Below are positions 21,654 through 31,565 of a stretch of 64,000 bases of DNA, one piece after another. Each line of letters begins with the position of its first letter. Position 1 is the stretch's first letter. The notes below the pieces were generated by a model, which had not been told where the DNA came from, searched no databases, and worked only from the letters and a program-made list of their open reading frames with translations. The translations under genes and the position numbers were made by a program. The stretch comes from Hyaloperonospora brassicae (taxonomy: Eukaryota; Oomycota; Peronosporomycetes; Peronosporales; Peronosporaceae). The DNA lies in NCBI GenBank assembly GCA_947650285.1, contig CANTFL010001193.1:186001-250000 (forward strand), given 5' to 3'.

Positions 21654-24146
21654 ATGTCCAAGCGCCGACTGGCCGAAGAGGCCGCAGACGAGCGCCACAT
21701 CATGCGCGTCATGCCGCTGGGCGCCGGGAACGAGGTGGGCCGCTCGTGCATCGTGCTCAAGTTCAAGGGGAAGACCATCATGCTCGACTGCGGCGTCCAT
21801 CCGGGCTACTCGGGCCACGGGAGTCTGCCGTTCTTTGACGGCGTGGAGGCCGAAGAGATTGACTTGTTGCTGATTACGCACTTTCACATTGACCACGTGG
21901 CGGCGTTGCCGCACTTTACCGAGAAAACGAACTTTAAGGGGCGCGTGTTCATGACGCACCCGACGAAAGCTGTGATGCAGATGATGTTGCGGGATTTCCT
22001 CCGCGTGTCGAACATTTCCGTGGACGACCAGATTTACGACGATAAGGACTTGAACAATTGTGTTGCCAAGGTCGAGATTATTGACTTTCACCAAGAGATG
22101 ATGCACAATGGGATTAAATTCACGCCGTATAATGCCGGCCACGTGTTGGGTGCCTGCATGTACCTTGTGGAAATCGGCGGTGTGAAGGTGCTTTACACGG
22201 GCGACTACTCGCTTGAGAACGATCGCCATCTCATGGCGGCTGAACTGCCCGCGTGCTCGCCCGACGTGCTGATTGTTGAGTCGACCTATGGTGTGCAAGT
22301 GCATCAGTCAGTTGTTGAACGGGAGGGACGGTTCACGGGACAAGTAGAGGCAGTCGTACGTCGTGGCGGACGCTGTTTGATCCCAGTCTTTGCTCTTGGC
22401 CGCACACAGGAACTGCTTCTGATTCTTGACGAGCACTGGCGGTTGCATCCAGATCTGCAGGACATTCCCATCTACTTTGCATCCAAGCTGGCTGCCAAGG
22501 CTCTGCGCGTGTACCAGACGTACATCAATATGATGAACGACCGCATCCGCAAGCAGATTGCGATATCGAACCCATTCCAGTTCGAGCACATCTCGAATCT
22601 CAAGAGCATGGAAGACTTTGATGACTCTGGTCCTTCGGTCGTAATGGCGAGTCCTGGTATGCTGCAAAGCGGTGTCTCGCGACAGCTCTTTGAGCGTTGG
22701 TGCTCGGATAAGCGTAACGCCTGTTTGATACCTGGGTACGTGGTCGAGGGAACACTCGCAAAGAAGATTCTCTCGGAGCCGACGGAGATTGCTGCGTTAG
22801 ACGGACGTATCATTCCGATGAACTGCACCGTGGAGTACATTTCGTTCTCGGCTCACGCAGACTTTGTGGGCACAAGTGGCTTTGTGGAGAAGCTCACGCC
22901 ACCCAATATTGTGCTCGTGCATGGTGAGAAGAATGAGATGATGCGTCTTAAGTCGGCATTAAACAAGAAGTTCAACGATCCTAAGATTTACCACCCAAGT
23001 ATATTCACGCCAGCTAATATGCAGGAGATCGTGCTCGAGTTCAAAGGCGAGAAAATTGCCAAAGCAATTGGAGACTTGGCAAGCGATCAGCCGAAGAATG
23101 GCAAGGTGATTTCTGGTCTTTTGGTGGAGGTCGATTCGCAGACGCACTTGATGGACAAAGCAGATCTCTCGACGTACACAAAGCTCATTTCTGGCAGCAT
23201 CACGCAAAAGCAGCACGTACCGTTTGAGTATAACTCATTCGGTGTGCTGATCACTTTTATTCGTCAGATGTATGAAGACGTTGCGCATTTGGAGGAAGAA
23301 AACCGGGTCGTGGTGTGCAAGCAAGTAGTCGTGACACGATGTGCTGGTACCAAAAGTGCCACCGAGAAGCTTGTTGTTGAATGGACGTCTGCGCCGACTG
23401 CCGACATGATTGCAGACTCAGTGATTGCACTCGCTATGCATGCACAGGCAAGCCCGGCAAGTTTCAAGCTGAGCGGCCAGCCTACCGCTGCATGCCCACA
23501 CGATCACTCGAAGAAGAGCGACAGTTGTGGCGACGCTGTAAATGGTATGGATGGTGGTTTGAAAGTCGAACAAGACGGCAGCTCAGTCATGGAAAGCACG
23601 GGCACTACTGACGAGTCTGCGCTAGAGTTGCCGGTTGCTATGGACGAATCTGCGTCAGCGCCGTCGTCCGAAAAGGACGACACCAAGCCAGAGCTGTCGG
23701 CTGAGAAGGACGACACGAAGCCAGAGCTGCTGGCTGAGAAGGACGACACGAAGCCAGAGCTGCTGGCCGAAAAGGACGACACGAAGCCGGACATGTCGGC
23801 CGAAATGGATGGTACAAGGCCTCAGCTGCCGGCCGAAAAGGAGCAAACGAAGCTGGAAGAGGAGCAAACGAAACCAGAGCTGGAACAAGCTGCGCGGGAG
23901 TTAGGTGAGGCGGACCAAGATGCGTTGAACTTGATCATCTTGTTCCGGCTCCTGAAGGACCAATACGGCGATGTTGACTTGGATTTCGAAACCAACAAGA
24001 TCCACGTGCGAACCCCGAGCGGCCTTGACGCCGTGGTCGACCACGCCTCACAGAACGTCGAGTGCAAGGATGCTGCGTTCAAGCTAAAGCTGGAATTGAC
24101 GGTCCACCGCATTGAAAGTGCTCTCAAGCCCATTGCAACGTCGTGA
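21654..24146 (+). CDS. CPSF3: Cleavage and polyadenylation specificity factor subunit 3 (CPSF73 endonuclease)
   Basis: Intronless, 830 residues. The metallo-beta-lactamase core is intact: LITHFHIDHVAALPHF holds the HxHxDH zinc motif near residues 75-81, NAGHVLGACMYL supplies the next His, and YTGDYS the bridging Asp. The beta-CASP region follows (IPVFALGRTQELLLIL, VVMASPGMLQSGVSRQLF, YISFSAHADF, NIVLVHGEKNEM). CPSF73 cuts pre-mRNA before polyadenylation and also histone mRNA, in the nucleus, with CPSF100 and symplekin. The C-terminal domain is present but is split by an acidic insertion of 11-residue repeats (AEKDDTKPELL type, nt about 23670-23870) that I do not know from animal or plant CPSF73. 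Animal CPSF73 is about 684 residues, so the excess is largely this insertion. The start is the first ATG after a C-rich leader. It is convergent with the sulfotransferase gene. Confidence 0.97.
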   Translation: MSKRRLAEEAADERHIMRVMPLGAGNEVGRSCIVLKFKGKTIMLDCGVHPGYSGHGSLPFFDGVEAEEIDLLLITHFHIDHVAALPHFTEKTNFKGRVFMTHPTKAVMQMMLRDFLRVSNISVDDQIYDDKDLNNCVAKVEIIDFHQEMMHNGIKFTPYNAGHVLGACMYLVEIGGVKVLYTGDYSLENDRHLMAAELPACSPDVLIVESTYGVQVHQSVVEREGRFTGQVEAVVRRGGRCLIPVFALGRTQELLLILDEHWRLHPDLQDIPIYFASKLAAKALRVYQTYINMMNDRIRKQIAISNPFQFEHISNLKSMEDFDDSGPSVVMASPGMLQSGVSRQLFERWCSDKRNACLIPGYVVEGTLAKKILSEPTEIAALDGRIIPMNCTVEYISFSAHADFVGTSGFVEKLTPPNIVLVHGEKNEMMRLKSALNKKFNDPKIYHPSIFTPANMQEIVLEFKGEKIAKAIGDLASDQPKNGKVISGLLVEVDSQTHLMDKADLSTYTKLISGSITQKQHVPFEYNSFGVLITFIRQMYEDVAHLEEENRVVVCKQVVVTRCAGTKSATEKLVVEWTSAPTADMIADSVIALAMHAQASPASFKLSGQPTAACPHDHSKKSDSCGDAVNGMDGGLKVEQDGSSVMESTGTTDESALELPVAMDESASAPSSEKDDTKPELSAEKDDTKPELLAEKDDTKPELLAEKDDTKPDMSAEMDGTRPQLPAEKEQTKLEEEQTKPELEQAARELGEADQDALNLIILFRLLKDQYGDVDLDFETNKIHVRTPSGLDAVVDHASQNVECKDAAFKLKLELTVHRIESALKPIATS
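23670..23870 (+). repeat. 33-bp coding tandem repeat in CPSF73
   Basis: Five to six in-frame copies of a 33-bp unit encoding xAEKDDTKPEL, decaying to EKEQTKLEEEQTKPEL at the end. The middle copies are nearly identical at DNA level, which points to recent replication slippage or unequal exchange. Confidence 0.9.
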
Positions 24147-24370
24147 AAGAAAAGCTTCTTTCGGACCGTGCACTGATGCCAAGATAACCTGGCGTGAAAG
24201 CAGCAAGCCTTCCTTTGCGTCACCGTTTGACGACACACCTGCTGTGCGATTGTCGCCGTCGCTTTGACGAACTATACTCACCACATCCTAATGCAATTGA
24301 CCCACCTTGATGCTATCGCGACTCTACTCTTGTCTCGGTACCTACCAACCTACTGCGAGGTCACCACCAC

Positions 24371-25567
24371 CTACTGCTGCTTTTCCTTCTGATCGCTTCG
24401 ATCGTCGACCTCGCTCTTCTGGGCCCGCAAGCGCGCCCTCGCGGCAAGCACCTCGTGCATATTCAGCTCGCTGCCATCGCTTGCAATCACGGGTTCAACT
24501 AGCGCTCGACGAAAGTGCGTCGAGCCGCGTCCAAACGAATCGTTCTTCTTGCGGATCTCCATGTCCTGGTCAATCGACACGAGCAGCGTTGCGCCTGCCT
24601 TGCCTGGCTTCACCTGTCGCTTGGGCAGCCGAATGTCCGTGGGAAAGTTTTGCGTCACGGGGTCATAGCCAAATCCACGCAGCGGCAGGTTGGCCGTCGT
24701 CCGAATAAACTCAAACTGCTCGTCGGAAAAGTGGCGGAACGAGGCACCGATTTTGCCACTGCGCGGCTTGTACGGCCCATCGTGGTCGCCACTAGTGGCC
24801 ACCACGTCCCGGATCCGCTGTTCCCATGTCGTGCCTTCCAACGTCTCTTTGCCAGTGAGAAAGAGAAACACCCGACGCAGTGTCTCTTCGCGATGCAGCA
24901 ACAGGTTTTCGTAGCGCACGACAATGACCGGCACATCGACCGTCGTCGTCCAGTAGCGGTAAAACTTCATCCAGACGTCAATCTCGTGGCGCACGAGGCG
25001 GTCCCATCGCTCACGAAAGCGCGCGTACTGCGACTCGTGCACACTCTGGTTGTGCGTGTTCGTGAGCGTCATGTTAAAGTACGAGTCGAGCGCGTCCCAG
25101 GGGTTGCGCACGACGAGGATCACTTTGTGCACGGGGAACGCCTTGTAGCCCACGCGCTCGGGGAAGTGCGTCTTGACGAACCAGACCGAGTCGTCCACGA
25201 CGCCTTCGCCCTTGAGCCCGTACGCCTGGAGCTCTTGGCTCAGCACGCGGTCGGGGCGCGTGTCACAGCCCGTGTAGACCCCCGTGACTTTTTCCAAGAG
25301 GCCCCGCATGAGGGAGTTCCCGCAGCGCGGATAGCTCGCAATGGCCACGCGCTCGCCATTGCGCTCGCCAGGCTGGAGCCACCGCATGTGGTCACTGGTG
25401 TTCCTATCGCAGGTGCTGCTCCTATTGCGATTGTTGACGTTGTTGACGTTGTTGACGCGAACGTATCGGGTGGTGATCGTTTGGAGCTGCTGGTGGGTGT
25501 ACTCGAGAGCTTTTCGCGTGAGGAGCACAAATGGGTTCCACGCTAAATTGAATGCGAGGCTGGACAC
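24371..25567 (-). CDS. Sulfotransferase (PAPS-dependent, Golgi type II membrane topology possible)
   Basis: The open frame from 25567 codes for 398 residues, but it begins at GTG. The first in-frame ATG is at 25387 (MRWLQPGERNGERV), which gives 338 residues. The true start may lie in an upstream exon that I could not place. The PAPS 5'-phosphosulfate loop is clear (IASYPRCGNSLMRGLLE), as is the 3'-phosphate site (ILVVRNPWDALDSYFNMT), with VKTHFPE between them. FEFIRTTANLPLRGFGYDP marks the fold's C-terminal part. The segment before the ATG has hydrophobic SSLAFNLAWNPFVLL and an Asn/Val repeat from a GTTGAC-type microsatellite near 25435-25460, so it may be a signal anchor or non-coding. The enzyme transfers sulfate from PAPS to a hydroxyl or amine. 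The acceptor cannot be deduced. It lies 225 bp from the CPSF73 stop, in convergent orientation. Confidence 0.85.
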   Translation of the reverse strand: MSSLAFNLAWNPFVLLTRKALEYTHQQLQTITTRYVRVNNVNNVNNRNRSSTCDRNTSDHMRWLQPGERNGERVAIASYPRCGNSLMRGLLEKVTGVYTGCDTRPDRVLSQELQAYGLKGEGVVDDSVWFVKTHFPERVGYKAFPVHKVILVVRNPWDALDSYFNMTLTNTHNQSVHESQYARFRERWDRLVRHEIDVWMKFYRYWTTTVDVPVIVVRYENLLLHREETLRRVFLFLTGKETLEGTTWEQRIRDVVATSGDHDGPYKPRSGKIGASFRHFSDEQFEFIRTTANLPLRGFGYDPVTQNFPTDIRLPKRQVKPGKAGATLLVSIDQDMEIRKKNDSFGRGSTHFRRALVEPVIASDGSELNMHEVLAARARLRAQKSEVDDRSDQKEKQQ

Positions 25568-27370
25568 GACACGGGAAGAAGAGCAGTTAGAGAGAGAGAG
25601 AGTGAGTGAGTAAGTGCGTGTGTATTGTGTTGAGGAGGAGGAGGAGGTTCAGCGGTGTGTGGCAATGACAGGGAGCTGGGACTTACACTGTGCGGGGCAC
25701 GAGAAGCAGCAGGTCGAGCGAGATGCGTACGAGCCATCCGCCAGTGGCGACAAAGATCATTGGACACGAGCTGTTGCAGAGGTTTATGTATCAAAAAGTG
25801 TAGGGGTCGTAGCGGAACGAGTGGGGCGATCGGTTTGCTCGCTGGTGCTCGATACGGTGGACGAGCGTGCAGCAGAGTCGGGGGAATGGACGGACTCGAT
25901 GTGTACGATGCACAGGAGCAAATGAACGGAGCACGAGTGGCGACTTGGAGCAATTTGCTTGCAGAACGCTCGATGCTGGACGTTGAAGGTGATTCCTTTC
26001 GTGTCGCGAGGGGACGTACACGAGAAGGCGACTGTTGACGCTTGTTGAGGGATACGGCGGTCGGTGGCCATTGTCGCAGGGTCGATTAGCATGTAAGTTA
26101 CAGCTCACTTTGCAATCGTGTGCCGCGTACGAGGGAAGCAACTCTTGTTATGGACAACACGTGTAGACTTCAAGCTGGCCAGGGAGTGTAGACAAACGAA
26201 GCTCACGTTCATGTTTGTGTTTGGGCCTTCGCCAGTGGGTTGTGACTGCCCTACAGCTCCCTTCGCGCGGGATATTGACTACTTCACAGACAATTGGGTT
26301 ATCTTGCAGCCCTTGCAACTTCAGGAGCTCTTGAAGCTCAATATTCAATCGGCTGCCAACCTTCGTCGATTCAATGGACACCTTGTAACCAAGCTAGTAG
26401 GTACAGAACATCGACTCTGTCGGCAGGTCCATCACGCATGTGCAAGCAAAAGCGTGATGGTACGTCAGTATGCTTCATGTTGTAGGCCAGAGATTCTCAG
26501 CGCTTTCGGCCACAAAGAATAGTGTGGCAACAATGCAGACAACACACTTCCAAAACAATTCTTTGAAGCATCCTAGTCACATCATCCTCGACACAAGTCA
26601 GCACCAGCAAAGAGCATGCTGCTTCTTTGATAAATACATAGCTCGCTGTTCCAGATCATTTGCTCCATCGCATTCCCTTTGTCGGACGTTGTCAACACAT
26701 CTCGTTACCTTTTTACCATCAAGAAACACAGCCATCTTTTCCTGCGCTCTCGCTGTCCGTTGAGTTGTGCGTCGATGTTCCGTGCTCGCGTAGCCCAACA
26801 TTCCAAGTGCTTTCACGTAGTACACATACGTTGTTTTGGCTGGCCGACGCCGTTATCAACTTGCGATCAGTAAGTACCGCTCTAGTTCGGGGCTTGTGCG
26901 CGGTTGCGGCAAATGAGAAGACAGGCTTGGTAAAATAGGACTTCGGCCCCTTCACAATGTATTCCAATGCCGGTAAGATCCCCTAGCTAGCCAAGGAGGC
27001 AGCTGGTCTGAATACTTCCATGGCATCAAGACTGAGAAGCCTTCGTTGGAACAACCTACGTTGAGCTGAAGCGGAGAGTTCGAATGTGCCAGTAACTCCA
27101 TCGTAGTCTGTGAGCAAAGAAGAGGAAACCAAAGTGATCTTTCTTACAAATTATATGCGAGTCTACGTCATGCAACGCACACCCTGACTTGCAACCGCCG
27201 AAGATCACACACTCACATGGTTCGCGTGTAAAGCTCTTTGGTACATACAACGGCAGCATGTGCGACTTCCTGTCGCAGATACATCAGCAAGTGTTCAGTC
27301 TTGATTTCTACCCTGAAGCCGGGACGTGTCTGTGGTCTCGTCAGCAAAGCCCTTGGTCAGCCGTATTATC
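25568..27370. other. Intergenic, no supportable gene
   Basis: Short frames only. There is a GA-rich tract at 25590-25620 and a GAG-repeat tract at 25635-25650, just upstream of the sulfotransferase. Some minus frames around 26.6-27.3 kb could be decayed coding sequence but show no domain. Confidence 0.4.
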
Positions 27371-27748
27371 TCAGACTGCTCCCCCAGTTGGCAACACAGC
27401 AGTTGTGAGAATATTAGCAGGAACAGCTGGAGCGTTAGGAACGTCTGGGAGTCCAGTTGGCACGGCTGGAGCTTTAGGAACTCCTGGGAGTCCAGTTGGC
27501 ACTGCTGGAACAGTCGAAGCTCCGGGTATGGGCAAAGCTCCAGCGATTGCTGATACTTCAGGTGTCGCTGATAGTCCTTCAGTCGTACCGTCTGGGAATC
27601 CTAGGACTGTTGCAACGACTAACGGAAGGACTACGGGAACAAGTACAGGGAGTAGCAGATTTTCAGGGATCGCAGCATGGTCTTGAGCTTGTCCATGGGT
27701 TGTGAGAGCCGCAACGGAGGCGATTTCAAGGCAAACAAGAAGCTTCAT
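27371..27748 (-). CDS. Small secreted Ala/Pro/Val-rich repeat protein
   Basis: 125 residues from ATG at 27748. The leader MKLLVCLEIASVAALTTHGQAQ is a good signal peptide. The body is hydrophobic and repetitive: VPTGLPGVPKAPAVPTGLPDVPNAPAVP is encoded by about 45-bp tandem DNA repeats (27420-27525). It has no cysteine after the leader and no RxLR or LFLAK-type motif. I do not recognise the family. Its leader and upstream DNA closely resemble those of the small gene at 29627-29842, so the two look like an old duplicate pair. It could be a wall protein or an effector; both are guesses. A 165-codon frame on the plus strand overlaps it but has no signal or domain. Confidence 0.6.
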   Translation of the reverse strand: MKLLVCLEIASVAALTTHGQAQDHAAIPENLLLPVLVPVVLPLVVATVLGFPDGTTEGLSATPEVSAIAGALPIPGASTVPAVPTGLPGVPKAPAVPTGLPDVPNAPAVPANILTTAVLPTGGAV

Positions 27749-27802
27749 CTTTGATGCGGCTGTGGAGGCAATATGTGATGTGAGGACGTGTTGTCGGGTA
27801 CT

Positions 27803-27853
27803 ATAATGATAAAGCAAGCAAGCGAGCCTTTCGACTGACCGTCGAGTGCAAAC
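27803..27853 (-). promoter_or_regulatory. Conserved upstream block of the first small secreted gene
   Basis: About 57 bp upstream of the ATG at 27748. It aligns with small gaps to 29903-29949, which lies at nearly the same distance from the second gene's ATG (shared core on the plus strand: AATGATAAAGC, then TTCGACYGACC). The retention suggests a promoter or transcription start region, but no activity is shown. Confidence 0.5.
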
Positions 27854-28448
27854 GAAAACGCGACTTTGATTAGTGTTCGTTCATACTTCTTGCAGTAACA
27901 AACGCACGCCACTTATACTCAACATGGGCCGTTTGCAACGACCAGTCGTAACGACTAGACTGAGGCATTCGGAGCTATCCGTTATTCGCGACTCGCCACA
28001 AGGGTGGTTGGTGCCCTCGGCGTCTCGACGTCAATGCAGCCTATGATGTGTAAAATAGCGACCGTATCTTCGAAATGACTTGATAAAGGGGTAGCTTATG
28101 ATGGGATTCGATGACCAAGTCTGGCAAACTGTGCCCGGTAAACATCGAAAGGTCAGCAGATTTGTGCGATGTGATGCATGATCAGTACGTAACGGATCAG
28201 CTCACAACGGCCTGCAACGCTTCACGAAAACAGTATTACCATAAAACTATACCCGTTTGGCCATACGCAAACTTGTAACATCAGCAGACGACTGTGCACG
28301 TGCGCAGCATACCAAAGGATCAATGGAGAAAAATATATTTGGTTTCTGAAGTGGGGAAGAAAGTCGTCAACATGGTTCGCTGATACGCTGCAGTACGTTA
28401 CACGCAGCGAGTAAGTGGCCAGAAACAAAAGAAACGCATTCGAAATGT

Positions 28449-28640
28449 GTAACAGGGTAGCCCGTTACATGAAATCACCATTGTGAGAAATGGAAATAAA
28501 GAATATTATGTTGAATATTCATTTAGCAATATCGCTGAATACAGTGATATTATTGAGATGACCCAAAGGTCGACTCATTAGTTAGTAGGCCACGACTAGG
28601 GGCACACCCCATTTTTGCTACGGGCACACCCACCCGCCTA
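28449..28640 (+). mobile_element. Diverged partial solo LTR related to the intact Ty3/gypsy element
   Basis: Begins TGTAACAGGGTAGCCCGTTA, close to the intact LTR start. It then follows it through AATAAAGAATATT, a variant of the ATATTGGTGAGGCGACCAAAGG box and GCTCATT. Similarity fades near 28600, and GGGGCACACCCC at the end recalls the reversed tail. It has many substitutions and no internal region. Confidence 0.65.
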
Positions 28641-29626
28641 AAATGATGATGAAGAGGACTTGATAATTTATGTGCAGAATAAGTAAACACGTAGTCACTT
28701 AATCTGCTCGATATATCCCTATCTTAAACAGTAATTGCACTCATGCGCGAGATCGTATCAATCCATCTTGGCCAGGGCGGTGTTTAAACGGGCTAAGCCT
28801 GCTGGATTCTCTACCGTCTCGAAAACGGTATACAATCCATAGGCACGATAAAAAGTTTGTACAAGAACCCAACAGCAGTCCTGTACGGTTATTCGTTCTC
28901 GTTCTTAATGAAAACGAAGGCCGCGGAGAATGTGGTGTGCAACGCGGTGGAACCGACGACGTGCAGGAGAGGCAAACGGTATTTGTTTATAAATAATTGA
29001 CCCCATTACATAATGACCCGTAAGTCAGACGCTCGCGAGATCTGTGCTGTCAGTATAATGCCGTAGACGACATCCATGTTCACGACGGTGACGGCTCGTG
29101 CATCAGGAGAGCATATTGACCTGGATCATCTATCATGATCAGAGGGTGTCAAAGCTAATTAGCGGATGGTTACCCGCAATACTTGCCGCATGTCGGGCAC
29201 AAACATCAGATTACCGCTGGCTCATTCAGCGATCTCGTTTTCGGGGCCCTCATGACTACTACAGTACAGGGAGGGAAGCTGCAGAATACGTGCTTGCAAG
29301 GGTACGGATGATTTGATCGAACGCCATGGACCGGGTCTAGCACGCGGCCAGGCTTCGTGTTGCGATTGCTGACTGCAGGAGACGGGTATATGGAAGTGCA
29401 GGAGTCAGACGGGTATAGAAAGCGGAAGAGTGGAAGAGTAACACTTGAATCAAAGCAAGCTGCATTGGTGTCGCCTTTTTGTTCCCTCATCTACGCGTCC
29501 ACGCTTCGGCTTGAACGTTTGGAGCAGATAAAGTCGCCTCATGATACAGGATGAAAACAGACAGGCCTGGGTCCCACACTAACCCCGTTCACGTGTTCGG
29601 GCTCGGTCCCATCGATCATGGCCGAA

Positions 29627-29842
29627 CTAGTAATAGCTGTTGTAGGCATCAATGGCTTCGATGCTCTCGGTATGGGTGAGGCTTTCAGGACGCCCACCAG
29701 GCCCACCAACAAAATTATCGATACCCTCTCCGACGCGACGAAATGCATGACCATCTGCGCTATCATAATGACGATGATGAATTCTTCCGTGTGTGTTTGT
29801 AGCTGCGACTGCAGCGAGCACGAGGCAAATGGAAAGCTTCAT
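29627..29842 (-). CDS. Small secreted protein, 71 residues
   Basis: ATG at 29842. The signal peptide is MKLSICLVLAAVAATNTHG, followed by a short His/Gly/Asp-rich body (RIHHRHYDSADGHAFRRVGEGIDNFVGG) ending in NSYY. It has no cysteines after the leader and no known effector motif. The leader matches that of the gene at 27371-27748 (MKLxxCLxxAxVAAxxTHG), and so does the upstream block 29903-29949, but the bodies are unrelated. An upstream in-frame extension lacks an ATG and is probably not translated. The function is unknown; a secreted effector-like role is only a possibility. Confidence 0.6.
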   Translation of the reverse strand: MKLSICLVLAAVAATNTHGRIHHRHYDSADGHAFRRVGEGIDNFVGGPGGRPESLTHTESIEAIDAYNSYY

Positions 29843-31130
29843 CGGGGACGCAAGCTGTTGTGGGTGGTGTGGGGAGACTGGGGGGTGTCTTGGCAAGATG
29901 CAAAATGATAAAGCGACCGATGCACGATTCGACCGACCTCGAGGCGAACGGGTCGAACTAAAGCTGCAATCTGCTTGTCCAGGGGATGATGGACATTCGT
30001 ACTAAACATCGTATGCTGCAGACGCCAAATTGTTCGTTGCATACGGCCGAGACAGGCGAAATGATGCGACTGTTGCGGACCTGAGATTCAATGCAGCTGC
30101 GACGTCTCAGGTTTTGATCGCAAAGCCAACATGATACAGGAGGAAACAACGCTGACATCGTGTTCTTCATTAGCAAGTGAGGAAGTGCGAGGTAGCCGCC
30201 TAGCCATCTCTCGACGCTTTCATCACCTTTTATCTCATGTTTCGTTGCAGTGCTGAACGTCCGTCGGACGGGTGTCCACTTGCCCGCTGGGGGTACTTAG
30301 CAACGAAACTTGCTCGCAGAAGTGCGATGAACCAGTGATCAGCACGTGAAATGTACCCTGCGCCACGAAGTGTACCTCACCCTCGCTCTGACAACGTGTT
30401 GCTTGATATTGACGCAGATTCTACAACGGTCCTCGCAGCGGCATGATCGACCCTGACAAAAATTTCTCGATAGGTCAGCGTTGACCACTGTCCAGCTATA
30501 TCGTATGCAGCCGGCGGTTCGCGTGCGTCTGTCCTTCCGACCGTCCAGGAAGGATCGAAAAAGCGAAACCGTTGTCGATGGTGTGGAATCACATGGCTAC
30601 GAGGGATGAAGAGAGGAGGGAAAAAGAAGTTTGCAGCTACTGAACAGTACGAGTAACAGCGCGATGTGCACCCCATCGATCGCTGACATCGCAGCAGATA
30701 CTCGGAGACGAGCAGATGAGTACATATGCGAGATACGTATTGGTAGCTCAGATCAAAGAAGGGGAGGTAGATAGAATGTGGGACACCCGGCGCGTCGTCA
30801 TTCCGCTTCCTGCGAACGGCGAAAAGACGATCGCCGTAGGCGCATCGAATCCCAAATATAGACAGGTAGCACTCGCACTGATCTCTGCTGTTGCAGGAGC
30901 TCGTCGTATCGTGCAATGGCGATGCACGCTCGTCGAACCAAACTGCTCGTCTTGTGCTATAGGTGCCTCCAAAGGCCAGTGAAGTTGATCGATCTAGAGC
31001 CAACTAATTCTATGACATCTAGTGAACGTGGCGTGGTGCTTCTTCGGAAGCGGAATCACACAAATTTAACTGATTCCAAGAAAGTGTCCGAGATTCGGTA
31101 CATCTGGCTTAATTCGCCCACGACCGTCGG
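29843..31130. other. Intergenic left flank of the retroelement
   Basis: Contains the second copy of the conserved upstream block (29903-29949). A 208-codon minus frame (30377-31003) starts at TTG and has no recognised domain. An 88-codon plus frame (30716-30982) starts with ATG but also has no domain. I call no gene. Confidence 0.4.
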
Positions 31131-31521
31131 TGTAACGGGGCAGCCCGTTACATGGATGTGTCACTTTAAGGAAAGTGACAATAAAGAATATTAAGTGAAT
31201 ATTCTTTCAACAATATCACCGATAATGGTGATATTGGTGAGGCGACCAAAGGGTCTGCTCATTGGTTGATATCGTGATGATATCAACCCACCAATCGCCG
31301 CAGGACGCGCGCAATGAGTGGTGACGAGACGTCACCATACACTCAGTTATATTAACATAATTAAGTCAGGTTGAACAGAGAGACAGTAGCGAAAAGACTT
31401 AATTATATTAATACAACACTTTTACTTTTCCCTTATCTACGCTTCCTAGTTCGCCTCGTGTACGTCTGTCGGGGCACCTCAACCCTTGCGTTAAGTTCAC
31501 GCAAGGGTGTGCCCCGTTACA
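31131..31521 (+). repeat. 5' LTR (391 bp)
   Basis: Begins TGTAACGGGGCA and ends TGCCCCGTTACA, exact inverse complements over 12 bp. The first 22 bp also fold on themselves (TGTAACGGG with CCCGTTACA). Several further hairpins lie inside. Confidence 0.95.
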
Positions 31522-31523
31522 CC

Positions 31524-31540
31524 TGGTAGCACTTTGTAGT
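31524..31540 (+). promoter_or_regulatory. Probable primer binding site
   Basis: TGGTAGCACTTTG begins two bases after the 5' LTR. The TGGTA start fits complementarity to the CCA-ended 3' terminus of a tRNA. The specific tRNA is not settled. Confidence 0.45.
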
Positions 31541-31565
31541 CCTTCCAAGGACCACAGCATCCAAC

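Larger units (their letters stand above)
27749..29626. other. Intergenic, with shared promoter block and a decayed LTR
   Basis: Starts with the upstream region of the small secreted gene (conserved block 27803-27853). From about 28449 it holds a diverged, incomplete LTR related to the intact element. No gene is supportable in the rest. Confidence 0.5.

Noticed and set aside
21615..22304. 229-codon minus-strand frame over CPSF73
   Set aside because: His/Val-rich antisense of the metallo-beta-lactamase domain; no independent motif.
24515..25546. 343-codon plus-strand frame opposite the sulfotransferase
   Set aside because: Starts at the non-conserved end, has no domain, and mirrors codons of a gene with clear PAPS motifs on the other strand.
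27189..27686. 165-codon plus-strand frame with GTAGALGTPGSPVG repeats
   Set aside because: Antisense of the secreted repeat protein. The minus strand has the signal peptide and the shared promoter block.
30377..31003. 208-codon minus-strand frame left of the retroelement
   Set aside because: No ATG at the start, no domain, irregular composition. It could be a relic, but nothing supports a gene.
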